Origin: Arsenicicoccus dermatophilus
GTDB lineage: Bacteria > Actinomycetota > Actinomycetes > Actinomycetales > Dermatophilaceae
Direction of reading: 5' to 3'
Length of the DNA: 40,153 nucleotides
Assembly (NCBI RefSeq): GCF_022568795.1
Contig: NZ_JAKZHU010000006.1
Location: forward strand, 1-40,153
In this document: positions 34,040 through 40,153 of the stretch, piece by piece
Layout: each line of letters opens with the position of its first letter
Position numbering within the stretch: the first letter of the stretch is position 1
Notes under the pieces: model-generated
Told to the model about the DNA's origin: nothing
Seen by the model: only the letters and a program-made list of their open reading frames with translations
Databases searched by the model: none
Made by a program: the position numbers and the translations under genes

Positions 34040-35254
34040 TCAAGCGGTGAGGGGCGTGGGTGCGGGCGCTGGGGCGCGGTAGGTCTCGTGGTTGCGGAGC
34101 ATGGCGTGCAGGACGTCGCAGCGTCGTCGGGCGAGGCAGATGAGTGCGGCGTTGTGCTTCTTGCCTTGGGCGCGTTTGCGGTCGTAGTAGGCGCGGCTGA
34201 CGGGGTCGAAGCGCAGGGCCGCAAACGCGGATAGGAACAAGGCTCTCTTGAGGTGCTTGTTGCCTGACCTGGAGGGGTGCTCCCTGCGGATGCTGGTGCC
34301 GGAGCGTCGCGTGACGGGGGCCAGGCCGGCGTACGCGGCGAGGTGTCCGGCGGTGGGGAAGGCCGAGCTGTCACCGACGTCGAGCAGGATCCGGGCTGCT
34401 GTCCTGACTCCGACGCCGGGCATCGAGGTCAGGACCTCGGCAAGAGGGTGGGCATCGAGGACTTTCTCGACCTGGGTGGCCAGATCGGCTCGTTGGGCCA
34501 GGGTTGTGCGCAGCGTCGCGGCCAGGTGTGGCAGGACCTGCTCACCGGCGGTGGTGCCGGCCACGACCACGGTCTGCTCGGACAGGGCCGCCATGATCGC
34601 GTCGGTGAGCTCGCCCGCGCCACGGGGGTTGGCCTTGGTGATGACGCGTGCCAGGCGTGCGCGCCCGGCGCGGGTGATGCCTTGCGGGCCGCCGAGGTGT
34701 TCCAGGACGGCCAGGCCGGCCTTGGTGGCGATCTTGGGTCCGAGGACTCGTTCGAGGGCGGGGTGGAACTGGGTGAGCAGGCCACGGATCCGGTTGCTGA
34801 GGCGGGTGGCTTCGGCGGCGAGGTCGTCGTCGAAGCCGACCAGGACCTTCAGCTCGGCCAGGGCCTCTTCGCCGACGTCCACGCGGCGCAGGGTGTGGGG
34901 CATGGTGCGGGCAGCGTCGGCGATGATGAACGCATCGCGGGCGTCGGTCTTGGCGTTGCCCGGGTGCAGGTCGGCGATGCGGCGCATCGCCAGCCCAGGC
35001 AGGTACGCGACCGCGATCCCCATCGAGCGGGCCACTGCGATCGGCAGGGCGCCGATGGTGTTGGGCTGGTCAACGATCACCAGGACCCGACCCCGGGCGG
35101 TCAAGGTCGTGAAGAGTTCTTCCAGCCGTGCCTGGTCCTGGGGTAGGGCCTTGTCGAAGACCTTGTTGCCCGCGCAGTCCAGGGCGCAGGCGTGGTGGTC
35201 TTGCTTGCCAACGTCCAGCCCGCACCAGATGTCGTAGCCGATGTCCTCGCTCAT
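34040..35254 (-). CDS. IS110-family transposase (DEDD, serine Tnp domain)
   Basis: A 404-residue protein. The N-terminal DEDD RuvC-like domain shows GLDVGKQDHHACALD, then VLVIVDQPN and GNAKTDARDAFIIADAA. The C-terminal Transposase_20 domain shows LTSMPGVGVRTAARILLDVG, then FPTAGHLAAYAGLAPVTRRS and NKHLKRALFLSAFAAL; the catalytic Ser of the family lies in the SGTSIRRE/SRSGNK region. IS110 enzymes cut and join DNA guided by a bridge RNA. ATG 35254 (MSEDIGYDIWCGLD) gives the usual length; ATG 35266 is an alternative. The gene is intact. Confidence 0.9.
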   Translation of the reverse strand: MSEDIGYDIWCGLDVGKQDHHACALDCAGNKVFDKALPQDQARLEELFTTLTARGRVLVIVDQPNTIGALPIAVARSMGIAVAYLPGLAMRRIADLHPGNAKTDARDAFIIADAARTMPHTLRRVDVGEEALAELKVLVGFDDDLAAEATRLSNRIRGLLTQFHPALERVLGPKIATKAGLAVLEHLGGPQGITRAGRARLARVITKANPRGAGELTDAIMAALSEQTVVVAGTTAGEQVLPHLAATLRTTLAQRADLATQVEKVLDAHPLAEVLTSMPGVGVRTAARILLDVGDSSAFPTAGHLAAYAGLAPVTRRSGTSIRREHPSRSGNKHLKRALFLSAFAALRFDPVSRAYYDRKRAQGKKHNAALICLARRRCDVLHAMLRNHETYRAPAPAPTPLTA

Positions 35255-35350
35255 GACGGTGACCATCCTTGCATCGCAGGACCGGTCGCCAGGCTGTGGT
35301 GAAGCGTCAGCTGCCGGCACCCACGTTACGAAGAGACCTCATCTTGGGCC
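35255..35350 (-). ncRNA. Candidate bridge-RNA leader of the IS110 element
   Basis: The ~100 bases between the transposase start and the element's upstream end are noncoding. In the IS110 group the bridge RNA is transcribed from this side. Short complementary stretches are visible (for example GTGCCGGCAGCTGACG), but I could not fold it. It is shorter than the 177 nt described for IS621, so the RNA might extend past the proposed end or the end may be misplaced. Confidence 0.3.
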
Positions 35351-35551
35351 GTGTCCCTATCAGCGGTCAGACCGACGCCACCAGGCCCGGTGACAACACC
35401 CCCCGGATCATGGAAGAGACAGGGGCGGTAAGTCATGCCGGGCCCGGCGACCGTGACCCCGCACCGCGGGGCCACCAGCAAGGTAACGGGGGGAGACGTT
35501 GGGGGCTGGGCCGTCAGGGGTGTCAGGGCGGGGCCGCGGGTGCGCGTCGTC

Positions 35552-35939
35552 ATGGACGTCACGGTGCCACTGCAGGACCGCCTGATCGCTCATGGGTGGG
35601 CCGACCTGCCCGCCGCGGTCGCTCACGCCCGCAAGCAGGACTGGACATGGGGCCGCCTGGCCCGCGAGCTCGATTACTCCCAGCAGGCGCTGACCCGCCG
35701 CGGCCGCGCAGCGGGCCTGGACCTGCCCACCCAGTACGGACGCCCCGGGGCCACCCGGGCCTTCCTGGACGCCGCCGCCGAGCACGCCCGCACCCACGGC
35801 GGCCTGCACGACACGACGGGGCGCCTGGCCCGGTGGCTAGGGGAGCCGCCGCCACATCGCCCACCAGGAGAACACCCCCTCGCAGACCACCCTCGCCCTG
35901 GACCAGATCGACCCCCGCTGGCGCGACCCACGCCGATAG
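35552..35939 (+). CDS. Helicase-associated-domain-like DNA-binding protein (frame break near 35840)
   Basis: ATG 35552 starts MDVTVPLQDRLIAHGWADLP and continues KQDWTWGRLARELDYSQQAL, TRRGRAAGLDLPTQYGRPGA, then TGRLARWLG. After about 35840 the literal frame becomes Pro/Arg-rich. The next frame reads RRHIAHQENTPSQTTLALDQ, IDPRWRDPRR and TAG at 35937-35939, which resembles the helicase-associated fold found as repeats in actinobacterial DNA-binding proteins. Joined length is about 129 residues. No strong ribosome binding site is seen. It is the first gene beyond the insertion sequence and is convergent with the small zinc-binding gene. Confidence 0.5.
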
Positions 35940-35954
35940 ACCCACCCCGCACGA

Positions 35955-36248
35955 CTACCGGGCCCGACCGTGCAGGATCGCCCGGGCCTGGGTGCTGGAC
36001 AGGCCGACGGCGCGGCCCGCGGCTGCAGGGGACAGGCCCTGATCGGTGAGGTCGCGCAGCCGGGCTGCCCGGGCGGCGGGGTCGGCGGCCCACGCGGCGC
36101 GCTGGGCGCGTGCCAGGTCGCGTTGGTGGGCCAGGAGGCAGGCAGCGCAGGGCACCGGGGCGCGGGGGACGGCCGGGACCGGGACCGGTGCGGAGCAGAC
36201 CGGGCACCGGGGCCGGGGATGCCGTGTCGCGCTCACACCCACCAGCAT
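35955..36248 (-). CDS. Small Cys-rich helix-turn-helix protein
   Basis: ATG 36248 gives 97 residues. The N-terminal half has CPVC and CAAC pairs (RCPVCSAPVPVP, PCAACLLAHQRDL), a likely zinc ribbon. The C-terminal half is a helix-turn-helix (RLRDLTDQGLSPAAAGRAVG, then LSSTQARAILHGRAR) similar to the DNA-binding ends of resolvases. It probably binds DNA. The frame is open further upstream to 36344 without clear coding character, and the ribosome binding site is weak. Confidence 0.6.
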   Translation of the reverse strand: MLVGVSATRHPRPRCPVCSAPVPVPAVPRAPVPCAACLLAHQRDLARAQRAAWAADPAARAARLRDLTDQGLSPAAAGRAVGLSSTQARAILHGRAR

Positions 36249-36361
36249 CTCAAGAACAGGAGGTTCATCACAGACTACTGTGGGTAACAGGCCACTCGTA
36301 AGCCGCCTGCCGGCTCCGCGCATGGTGTCCGTCGAGGGCACCAATGCGAAGGAGTGACGCC

Positions 36362-36898
36362 GTGTGCCAGTACGACAGTCGGTGCAAGGTGCGCAAGCAT
36401 CGACGTGGGACCGTGTGCGCCTACACCAGGACCAGCGGAAGCGGACGGCGGGCGCCGCGACGCTTCCCGTCGCCCAGCCAGCCGGGACCCCTTCACCCGT
36501 TGACGACGAGCGGGTCGGCCCCTGGCGCGGACGCTGGCCCCCACCTGTCCGGCGGCCGGTACGCGCGTGCTGGCGCGGGCAGCGGCCTCAGCCTGGGCGA
36601 CGTGATCGCTCTGGTGATCTGGGAGCGGTTACACGCCGTGACCGGCATGTGGGGCATGGTGATCGTCGCCGTCCTCGTCGTCCTCCCGTTCGCCGTGGCT
36701 GCAGGGTTGTCGCGGCACTGCACTGCATGGAACGACACGGTGAAGGGGCGGTGCGCCAAGGTCCGCCCCCAGCCCTTCCGCCGCTGCGAGGTGACCACGC
36801 ATGGACGTTCCGCGCAGCTCCTGACCGCGCACGAGGTCGGCGCGGTGATCGCGTTCGTCCTCGGTCTGCTCGGAGTATGGGTGCTGTTCGCGCCGTGA
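36362..36898 (+). CDS. Conserved membrane protein with Cys-containing N-terminus
   Basis: GTG 36362 has AAGGAG seven bases upstream, so it is preferred to the ATG at 36344. The 178-residue product begins VCQYDSRCKVRKHRRGTVCA, has a low-complexity linker, a long hydrophobic region (WGMVIVAVLVVLPFAVAAGL), a conserved-looking loop (HCTAWNDTVKGRCAKVRPQP, FRRCEVTTHGRSAQLLTAHE) and a last membrane helix (GAVIAFVLGLLGVWVLFA). The loop is the best conserved type of segment in related hypothetical proteins. Function unknown. Confidence 0.6.
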   Translation: MCQYDSRCKVRKHRRGTVCAYTRTSGSGRRAPRRFPSPSQPGPLHPLTTSGSAPGADAGPHLSGGRYARAGAGSGLSLGDVIALVIWERLHAVTGMWGMVIVAVLVVLPFAVAAGLSRHCTAWNDTVKGRCAKVRPQPFRRCEVTTHGRSAQLLTAHEVGAVIAFVLGLLGVWVLFAP

Positions 36899-36945
36899 CG
36901 GCCTGTCCGGCAAGGGCGACCGCGACGATGTGACCTGCACGGATG

Positions 36946-36977
36946 CCTGGTGGGCGGACCAGCGCCCGCCCACCAGG
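36946..36977. terminator. Bidirectional terminator hairpin
   Basis: CCTGGTGGGCGG (36946-36957) and CCGCCCACCAGG (36966-36977) are perfect 12-bp arms around an 8-base loop, between convergent genes ending at 36898 and 36982. Confidence 0.8.
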
Positions 36978-36981
36978 ATCC

Positions 36982-37107
36982 TTACCGCGCGACCTTCACC
37001 ACTGCGTTGTCCATGGGGCAACGCCAGCAGTCCATGTCGTAGACCGCGTCCGCGTCGTGCTCATCGCAGTGCGGCAGTGGGGTCGTGCCGTCTTCGTTGG
37101 GGGTCAT
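36982..37107 (-). CDS. 41-residue acidic Cys-containing microprotein
   Basis: ATG 37107 has a strong AGAGGAG five bases upstream and the frame ends in TAA at 36982. The product begins MTPNEDGTTPLPHCDEHDAD and continues AVYDMDCWRCPMDNAVVKVA plus R. One CxxC pair plus HC and nearby His/Asp residues suggest metal binding. It is convergent with the membrane-protein gene across a terminator. The strong ribosome binding site and balanced composition argue for a real gene. No family is recognised. Confidence 0.6.
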   Translation of the reverse strand: MTPNEDGTTPLPHCDEHDADAVYDMDCWRCPMDNAVVKVAR

Positions 37108-37196
37108 GATGACTCCTCTGTGCAGGCAGAGGAGACGACTCCAAGTGGGTTTTCTTGAAGAAGTTGGTATCTTCGGCGAGAACCTGTAGAGTCAGT

Positions 37197-37364
37197 CTAA
37201 AGTTTAGTTTCACTCTGAACTCCTAACTCAAGAGTCGTCGGACTCTGCGGTTGATGACTCTCAGGGCGCGAGCACGCACTGAGAGTAGCTAGACTTTTGC
37301 CTAACTTAGATAGTTAAGCCAACTAGGCGCCTCCCGGGCAAGGGATGGCGTCTAGTTGGCTTAA
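37197..37364. other. AT-rich block with four successive inverted repeats
   Basis: In contrast to its surroundings this block is rich in A and T. Inverted repeats: CTAAA-G-TTTAG (37197-37207); AGAGTC-gtcg-GACTCT (37232-37247); ACTCTCAG (37257-37264) with CTGAGAGT (37279-37286); and a large one, TTAAGCCAACTAG (37314-37326) with CTAGTTGGCTTAA (37352-37364), whose arms extend by four more bases inward after a mismatch (CGCC/GGCG). No coding frame is credible. It could be a structured RNA, a recombination site, an origin, or a regulatory region. Confidence 0.55.
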
Positions 37365-37721
37365 TCGTTATAAAGAAGTTACCGTTTCTTTACCTACTGA
37401 ACGGTAGGGCTTGCCGCTCGGTCCCTGTTGATGGGTGAAGCGGCGGGGGTGGCTCGTGGCGGACGCTTGTCTGGGCGCGGCTGAGCGAGGCCGGCCACGC
37501 GGGAGCGCTCTGACCTGGCTGCCGGCCAGGCCGACCGTGCGGTCGGGGGCCGGCCCGAAGTCGATGAGCACCGCGTCGGGACGCTGCGGTCCTTCGGTAT
37601 GAAAAGCGGTTGGGGTACACCCCAGACGCCACATCCTCGTTCGGGTAAACCTGCAGGTCGCGTACGGCATCTAGGGTCGCTTCCGGGTTTGTTGCCGTCG
37701 TGTGTCGTAGGGTCTAGAGGC
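37365..37721. other. Intergenic region upstream of the second serine recombinase
   Basis: No gene is firmly supported. Minus-strand frames here contain short protein-like stretches (PDAVLIDFGPAPDRTVGLAG in one, MASGVYPNRFSYRRTAASR in another) that could be a decayed gene. Two similar boxes, CATCTAGGGTC (about 37668) and CGTAGGGTCTAG (about 37706), lie just before the recombinase ATG and may be promoter or res-site parts. Confidence 0.35.
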
Positions 37722-38384
37722 ATGGCGCTCAATGGGCAGGTCGTGGGGTACGTGCGGGTGTCGAGCGCGGGTCAGCACCTGGATCGGCAGATCGTGGCGG
37801 TGGGGGAGGTCGACCGCCTGTTCACCGAGACGGCGTCGGGTGCGCATGGCAGCGACCGTCCGCAGCTGCGGGCCCTGCTCGCCTACGTCCGCGACGGGGA
37901 CACGGTGCGGGTGGCGTCGATCGACCGGCTCGCGCGGTCGGTGGTCGACCTGGAGGCCCTGGTGGACGAGCTGACCGGGCGTGGGGTGACGGTGGAGTTC
38001 GTGGACCGGCACCTGGTGTTCGAGCCGGGCCGGGAGGACGGGCATGCGGTGTTCCAGCGGCAGGTGATCGCCGCGGTCGCCCAGCTCGAACGCACCATCC
38101 TCAAAGAACGTCAGCGCGAGGGCATCGAGGCGGCGAAGGCCCGCGGTGTGTACAAGGGCCGGCGGCCGGCCCTGACCCCGGACCAGGTCGCCCAGGTGCG
38201 GGCCCGGCATGCGGCGGGGGAGACCATGGTCGCCCTCGCCGCCGCGTACGGGTGCTCGAGGAGGGTGGTCTTCGACGCCGTCCACGCCCGCGGCATCTAC
38301 GCGAGCGTGGCGGGCGGGAAGACGCCCGTGTTCCAGGCGCCGGCATCGAGCAGGCAGGAGAGTGGCCGGATCGCCTCGCTGTGA
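37722..38384 (+). CDS. Serine recombinase (resolvase family)
   Basis: ATG 37722 gives 220 residues. The catalytic N-terminal domain is complete: GYVRVSSAGQHLDRQ (nucleophile Ser), RPQLRALLAYVRDGDTVRVA, then SIDRLARSVVDLEALVDEL with the active-site Arg motif, and QVIAAVAQLERTILKERQRE. A KARGVYKGRRPAL hinge leads to a helix-turn-helix (VRARHAAGETMVALAAAYGC, SRRVVF). It is of resolvase/invertase size. It may resolve plasmid multimers or belong to a Tn3-like or invertible unit; no partner transposase is seen. Only AGAGG one base before the ATG serves as ribosome binding site, so initiation may be leaderless. Confidence 0.85.
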   Translation: MALNGQVVGYVRVSSAGQHLDRQIVAVGEVDRLFTETASGAHGSDRPQLRALLAYVRDGDTVRVASIDRLARSVVDLEALVDELTGRGVTVEFVDRHLVFEPGREDGHAVFQRQVIAAVAQLERTILKERQREGIEAAKARGVYKGRRPALTPDQVAQVRARHAAGETMVALAAAYGCSRRVVFDAVHARGIYASVAGGKTPVFQAPASSRQESGRIASL

Positions 38385-38452
38385 TGGGTCACGGCCGAGT
38401 TCCGACCGGTGGGCGAGTGACGTGGGGTGTTCACGCGGATACGCTCAAATGG

Positions 38453-38464
38453 ACTAGATCTAGT
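38453..38464. promoter_or_regulatory. 12-bp palindrome downstream of the recombinase
   Basis: ACTAGATCTAGT is a perfect palindrome about 70 bases after the recombinase stop, in a short AT-rich stretch. It may be an operator or recombination site. Confidence 0.35.
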
Positions 38465-38550
38465 ATGTCATCAGCCAATATTCGCTAGATGTGGTGCTTG
38501 TGTCGGGGGTGTGTCGGTGGGACGTTCTACGCTTCCCCCAGAAGCACCAA

Positions 38551-38586
38551 GCCCCGACAGCCTGTCGGGGAGGTGGCTGTCGGGGC
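38551..38586 (+). promoter_or_regulatory. Two mutually exclusive hairpins (attenuator-like or terminator)
   Basis: CCCCGACA (38552-38559) can pair with TGTCGGGG (38563-38570), or the longer GCCCCGACAGCC (38551-38562) can pair with GGCTGTCGGGGC (38575-38586). The third arm thus competes with the second. The site lies 87 bases before the small gene at 38673. Confidence 0.5.
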
Positions 38587-38672
38587 GAGGCTCTACGGGC
38601 TAGGTAGGCCCACCACGGTAGCTGCGGTTGAGTGCTTCGGGAACGTCCGCAAGGACAGGAAGCGAGGCAGAC

Positions 38673-38864
38673 ATGCCAGCGCGTAGTGCAAGGACCGGCA
38701 GGTTCGTCACCCCGAAGACGGCGGCCAACAACCCCCGCACGACGGTCACGTCGGCGGGATCGTCCAAGGCGCGGGGGTACCGCAGCGCCATCACCGGCAG
38801 GTTCGTGAAGCAGACCACGGCCACACGTCACCCGGACACCACCATCCGCGAAGGCGGCGCCTGA
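38673..38864 (+). CDS. 63-residue basic protein with internal duplication
   Basis: ATG 38673 has GAGG five bases upstream. The product contains RSARTGRFVTPKTAANNPRT near its start and RSAITGRFVKQTTATRHPDT near its end, an obvious duplication of a ~20-residue unit. Proteins with the RSAxTGRFV motif are widespread small hypothetical proteins of actinobacteria and their phages. The sequence is basic and Thr-rich. Its stop overlaps the ATG of the next gene by one base (TGATG), so they form an operon. Function unknown. Confidence 0.7.
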   Translation: MPARSARTGRFVTPKTAANNPRTTVTSAGSSKARGYRSAITGRFVKQTTATRHPDTTIREGGA

Positions 38865-39112
38865 TGGAGGTCTACGTCGACGAGGAAGCCTTTCGGCAGG
38901 TCGCGGACCAGGTGGTCGCTCAGGGCGTCGCGGACACCCAGCAGCGCCTGGACGCGGTGTTCGAGCAGCATCACGGCGAGCCGGTCGAGCAGATCCAGAA
39001 CGTGCTGGACGCCGAGCTGGGCCAGGCCTCTATCCAGTGGGACGAGGCCCAGGTCAAGCAGTTCGCTGCCTACATCGCGGCGGGGACCCGGGTCCAGCTG
39101 AACGCGGACTGA
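38864..39112 (+). CDS. Hypothetical acidic helical protein
   Basis: An 82-residue protein whose ATG overlaps the preceding stop. The sequence MEVYVDEEAFRQVADQVVAQ, then GVADTQQRLDAVFEQHHGEP and VEQIQNVLDAELGQ is acidic, Gln-rich and predicted helical, which pairs well with the basic product of the gene before it. The end (WDEAQVKQFAAYIAAGTRVQ) is also helical. No family is recognised. Confidence 0.6.
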   Translation: MEVYVDEEAFRQVADQVVAQGVADTQQRLDAVFEQHHGEPVEQIQNVLDAELGQASIQWDEAQVKQFAAYIAAGTRVQLNAD

Positions 39113-39125
39113 CCCGACGACGGGT

Positions 39126-39164
39126 CGCAGGCCGGCGTCGGGCTGGGCTCGATGCCGGCCTGCG
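39126..39164. terminator. Terminator hairpin between convergent genes
   Basis: CGCAGGCCGGC (39126-39136) and GCCGGCCTGCG (39154-39164) form a perfect 11-bp stem, between genes ending at 39112 (plus) and 39195 (minus). Confidence 0.7.
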
Positions 39165-39194
39165 GTCCTGGCAGGCGCGTCCCGGAGCCCTGGT

Positions 39195-39896
39195 TCACGA
39201 TCGGGGTTGAGGTGTGAACCGGGCTGCAGGGGGTATGAACCGGGATGTGGAGGCGGTCGGGTTGGGTGAGGGCTGGTAGGTCCTGTCGCGCACGTGAGCG
39301 CGTAGAGCGGCGGGGGTGCACGTGGTGTTGCCTCGCAGGATCTGGTCGAGGGAGTGGCCCTCGATGTGGTCGTGGACGGACAGGCGTGCCAGGGGTGTCT
39401 TGGTGGCGATGGCGTAGGCGTCGCGTATGGCGTCGTAGAAGGCTCGCTGCTTCCAGCGGGGCAGTGCCTCGGGGGCGTCCAGGTCGGGGTCGAGGGCGGG
39501 GCCGAACATCAGTTCTGTGGACTGGTTCGTCCGGCTGTTGGGGCTGAAGCAGATCTTGTAGCAGGCTTGTTGGTAGCGGTCGCAGTAGCCGGAGTAGGTC
39601 TGGGTCCAGGGCAGGGCATCGGCCCAGTCGTCGTCGAGGGTGCGCTTGCGGTAGCGGTTGAAGTGATGTTCCTCGTCGAGCTCGACCAGCACGCCGTCCA
39701 GGGCCATGTCCCATCCCCCGGGGGCTGCCTTGTGCGCGGGCAGGGTTCCTCCCAGGTCCTGGTAGGTCTGCTCGAGGGCTCCTGTGAGGTCTCCCAGATC
39801 CTGCATCTTGGGCCAGGCTGGTCGGGCGGTCTCGGTCATGCCGGCCGCGACGAGCAGCCGGAGCAGTTCATTCTGACGATCACCAGGGTTTCCCAT
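39195..39896 (-). CDS. Hypothetical protein with possible nuclease-like ELDxxxHF core
   Basis: A 233-residue protein starting at ATG 39896. After an N-terminal helical part (RQNELLRLLVAAGMTETARP) comes WDMALDGVLVELDEEHHFNR, then YRKRTL. The D...ELDxxxHFNRYR layout is like PD-(D/E)XK or Vsr-type cores that handle DNA, but a catalytic Lys is not evident in the usual place. Later segments are YCDRYQQACYKICFS and ELMFGPALDPDLDAPEALPR. The last ~40 residues are Pro/Thr-rich. No firm family. The ribosome binding site is weak. Confidence 0.6.
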   Translation of the reverse strand: MGNPGDRQNELLRLLVAAGMTETARPAWPKMQDLGDLTGALEQTYQDLGGTLPAHKAAPGGWDMALDGVLVELDEEHHFNRYRKRTLDDDWADALPWTQTYSGYCDRYQQACYKICFSPNSRTNQSTELMFGPALDPDLDAPEALPRWKQRAFYDAIRDAYAIATKTPLARLSVHDHIEGHSLDQILRGNTTCTPAALRAHVRDRTYQPSPNPTASTSRFIPPAARFTPQPRS

Positions 39897-40000
39897 GAAG
39901 GGATGCTGCTCCCCGTGATCGGCCTGCTAGTGGGAGTCAACTGAAACATGGCGCCGAAGAACTAGACCACCGCTGCTTCCCACACGGGCGAGGCGGGTGC

Positions 40001-40153
40001 TCAGGCGAGGTGTGTGGGGGTGTCGGGGTGCCGGTCTTTGGTGGCGGTGACGGCGGTGGTGATGGCTTGCGGGCTGGGGAGCTGGTCGCGCAGGTCGTCC
40101 GGCAGGGCGGTGTAGGTGACCGCTGCCATGGGCCCGGTGACGGTGCGCAGGGC
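40001..40153 (-). CDS. 3' end of a gene running off the window
   Basis: The minus frame is open from the window edge to TGA 40001-40003 and encodes the last 50 residues of a protein (ALRTVTGPMAAVTYTALPDD, then LRDQLPSPQAITTAVTATKD and RHPDTPTHLA). Composition is protein-like. Too little is visible to name a family. Bases 39897-40000 between it and the previous gene show no feature. Confidence 0.5.
   Translation of the reverse strand, partial: ALRTVTGPMAAVTYTALPDDLRDQLPSPQAITTAVTATKDRHPDTPTHLA

Larger units (their letters stand above)
34022..35360 (-). mobile_element. IS110-family insertion sequence (candidate ends)
   Basis: GTGTCCCTAT occurs at 34022-34031 and again at 35351-35360, bracketing the transposase gene with 8 bases on one side and about 100 on the other. 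The 1,339-bp span fits IS110 elements, which have no real terminal inverted repeats. The exact ends are an inference from this repeat; one copy could be target or donor core sequence. Confidence 0.6.

Noticed and set aside
34248-35237. Plus-strand frames opposite the IS110 transposase
   Set aside because: No domain; the minus strand encodes an intact transposase.
37368-37670. Minus-strand 100-codon frame before the second recombinase
   Set aside because: Only short stretches look protein-like, they fall in two different frames, and there is no ribosome binding site; kept only as a note on a possible decayed gene.

Overview
The window is high-GC actinobacterial DNA. Its codon use, GTG starts, WhiB regulator, DUF2637 and DUF4913 proteins, and WapA-like secreted YD-repeat protein suggest a Micrococcales-type host such as Cellulomonas or a relative; the genus is an inference. 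Most of it looks like one conjugative plasmid or integrated plasmid-like element with accessory cargo. No phage structural genes, rRNA or tRNA were recognised.

Left third (1-14.4 kb): a DUF1016/YhcG-type nuclease cut by the window edge and an AlbA_2 (Schlafen-type) protein, both on the minus strand. Next come a signal-peptide-bearing DNRLRE/YD-repeat (WapA/Rhs-like) toxin of about 2,400 residues with a small membrane protein overlapping its stop codon, a DUF4913 gene, a truncated second DUF1016 gene, a BrnT/BrnA-like toxin-antitoxin pair under a palindromic operator, and a Myb-like DNA-binding gene.

Middle (14.4-32.2 kb): the mobile-element backbone. A minus-strand operon (21110 to 14727, genes overlapping or nearly so) encodes a type IV secretion-like channel: pilin-like protein, PrgI-like protein, VirB4-like ATPase, TrbL-like membrane protein, TcpC-like protein and a two-domain peptidoglycan hydrolase. 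Divergent to it are parA and a small ribbon-helix-helix parB-like gene with repeated sites. A replication-initiator-like gene follows, with TGGCCACCGG iterons beside it. A second minus-strand operon (31301 to 25608) encodes a Zn-finger protein, WhiB, DUF2637, membrane proteins, an FtsK/TraB-type translocase and a ribbon-helix-helix protein. Its promoter (TTGACG-17-TACGGT) carries two GTACTAGTAC-type operators, and the adjacent GntR gene has a third, so GntR very likely represses both transfer and itself.

Right third (32.2-40.15 kb): an apparently complete purC (purine synthesis) beside a serine recombinase with an expanded 21-bp repeat, an IS110-family insertion sequence with candidate ends and bridge-RNA leader, several small metal-binding or DNA-binding genes including a 41-codon one, an AT-rich block with four nested inverted repeats, a second serine recombinase, and small hypothetical genes.

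At least nine otherwise convincing genes contain one reading-frame break. In two of them, closing the break restores an ATGA or GTGA overlap with the next gene, so uncorrected single-base assembly errors are the most likely cause. Each affected gene is flagged.
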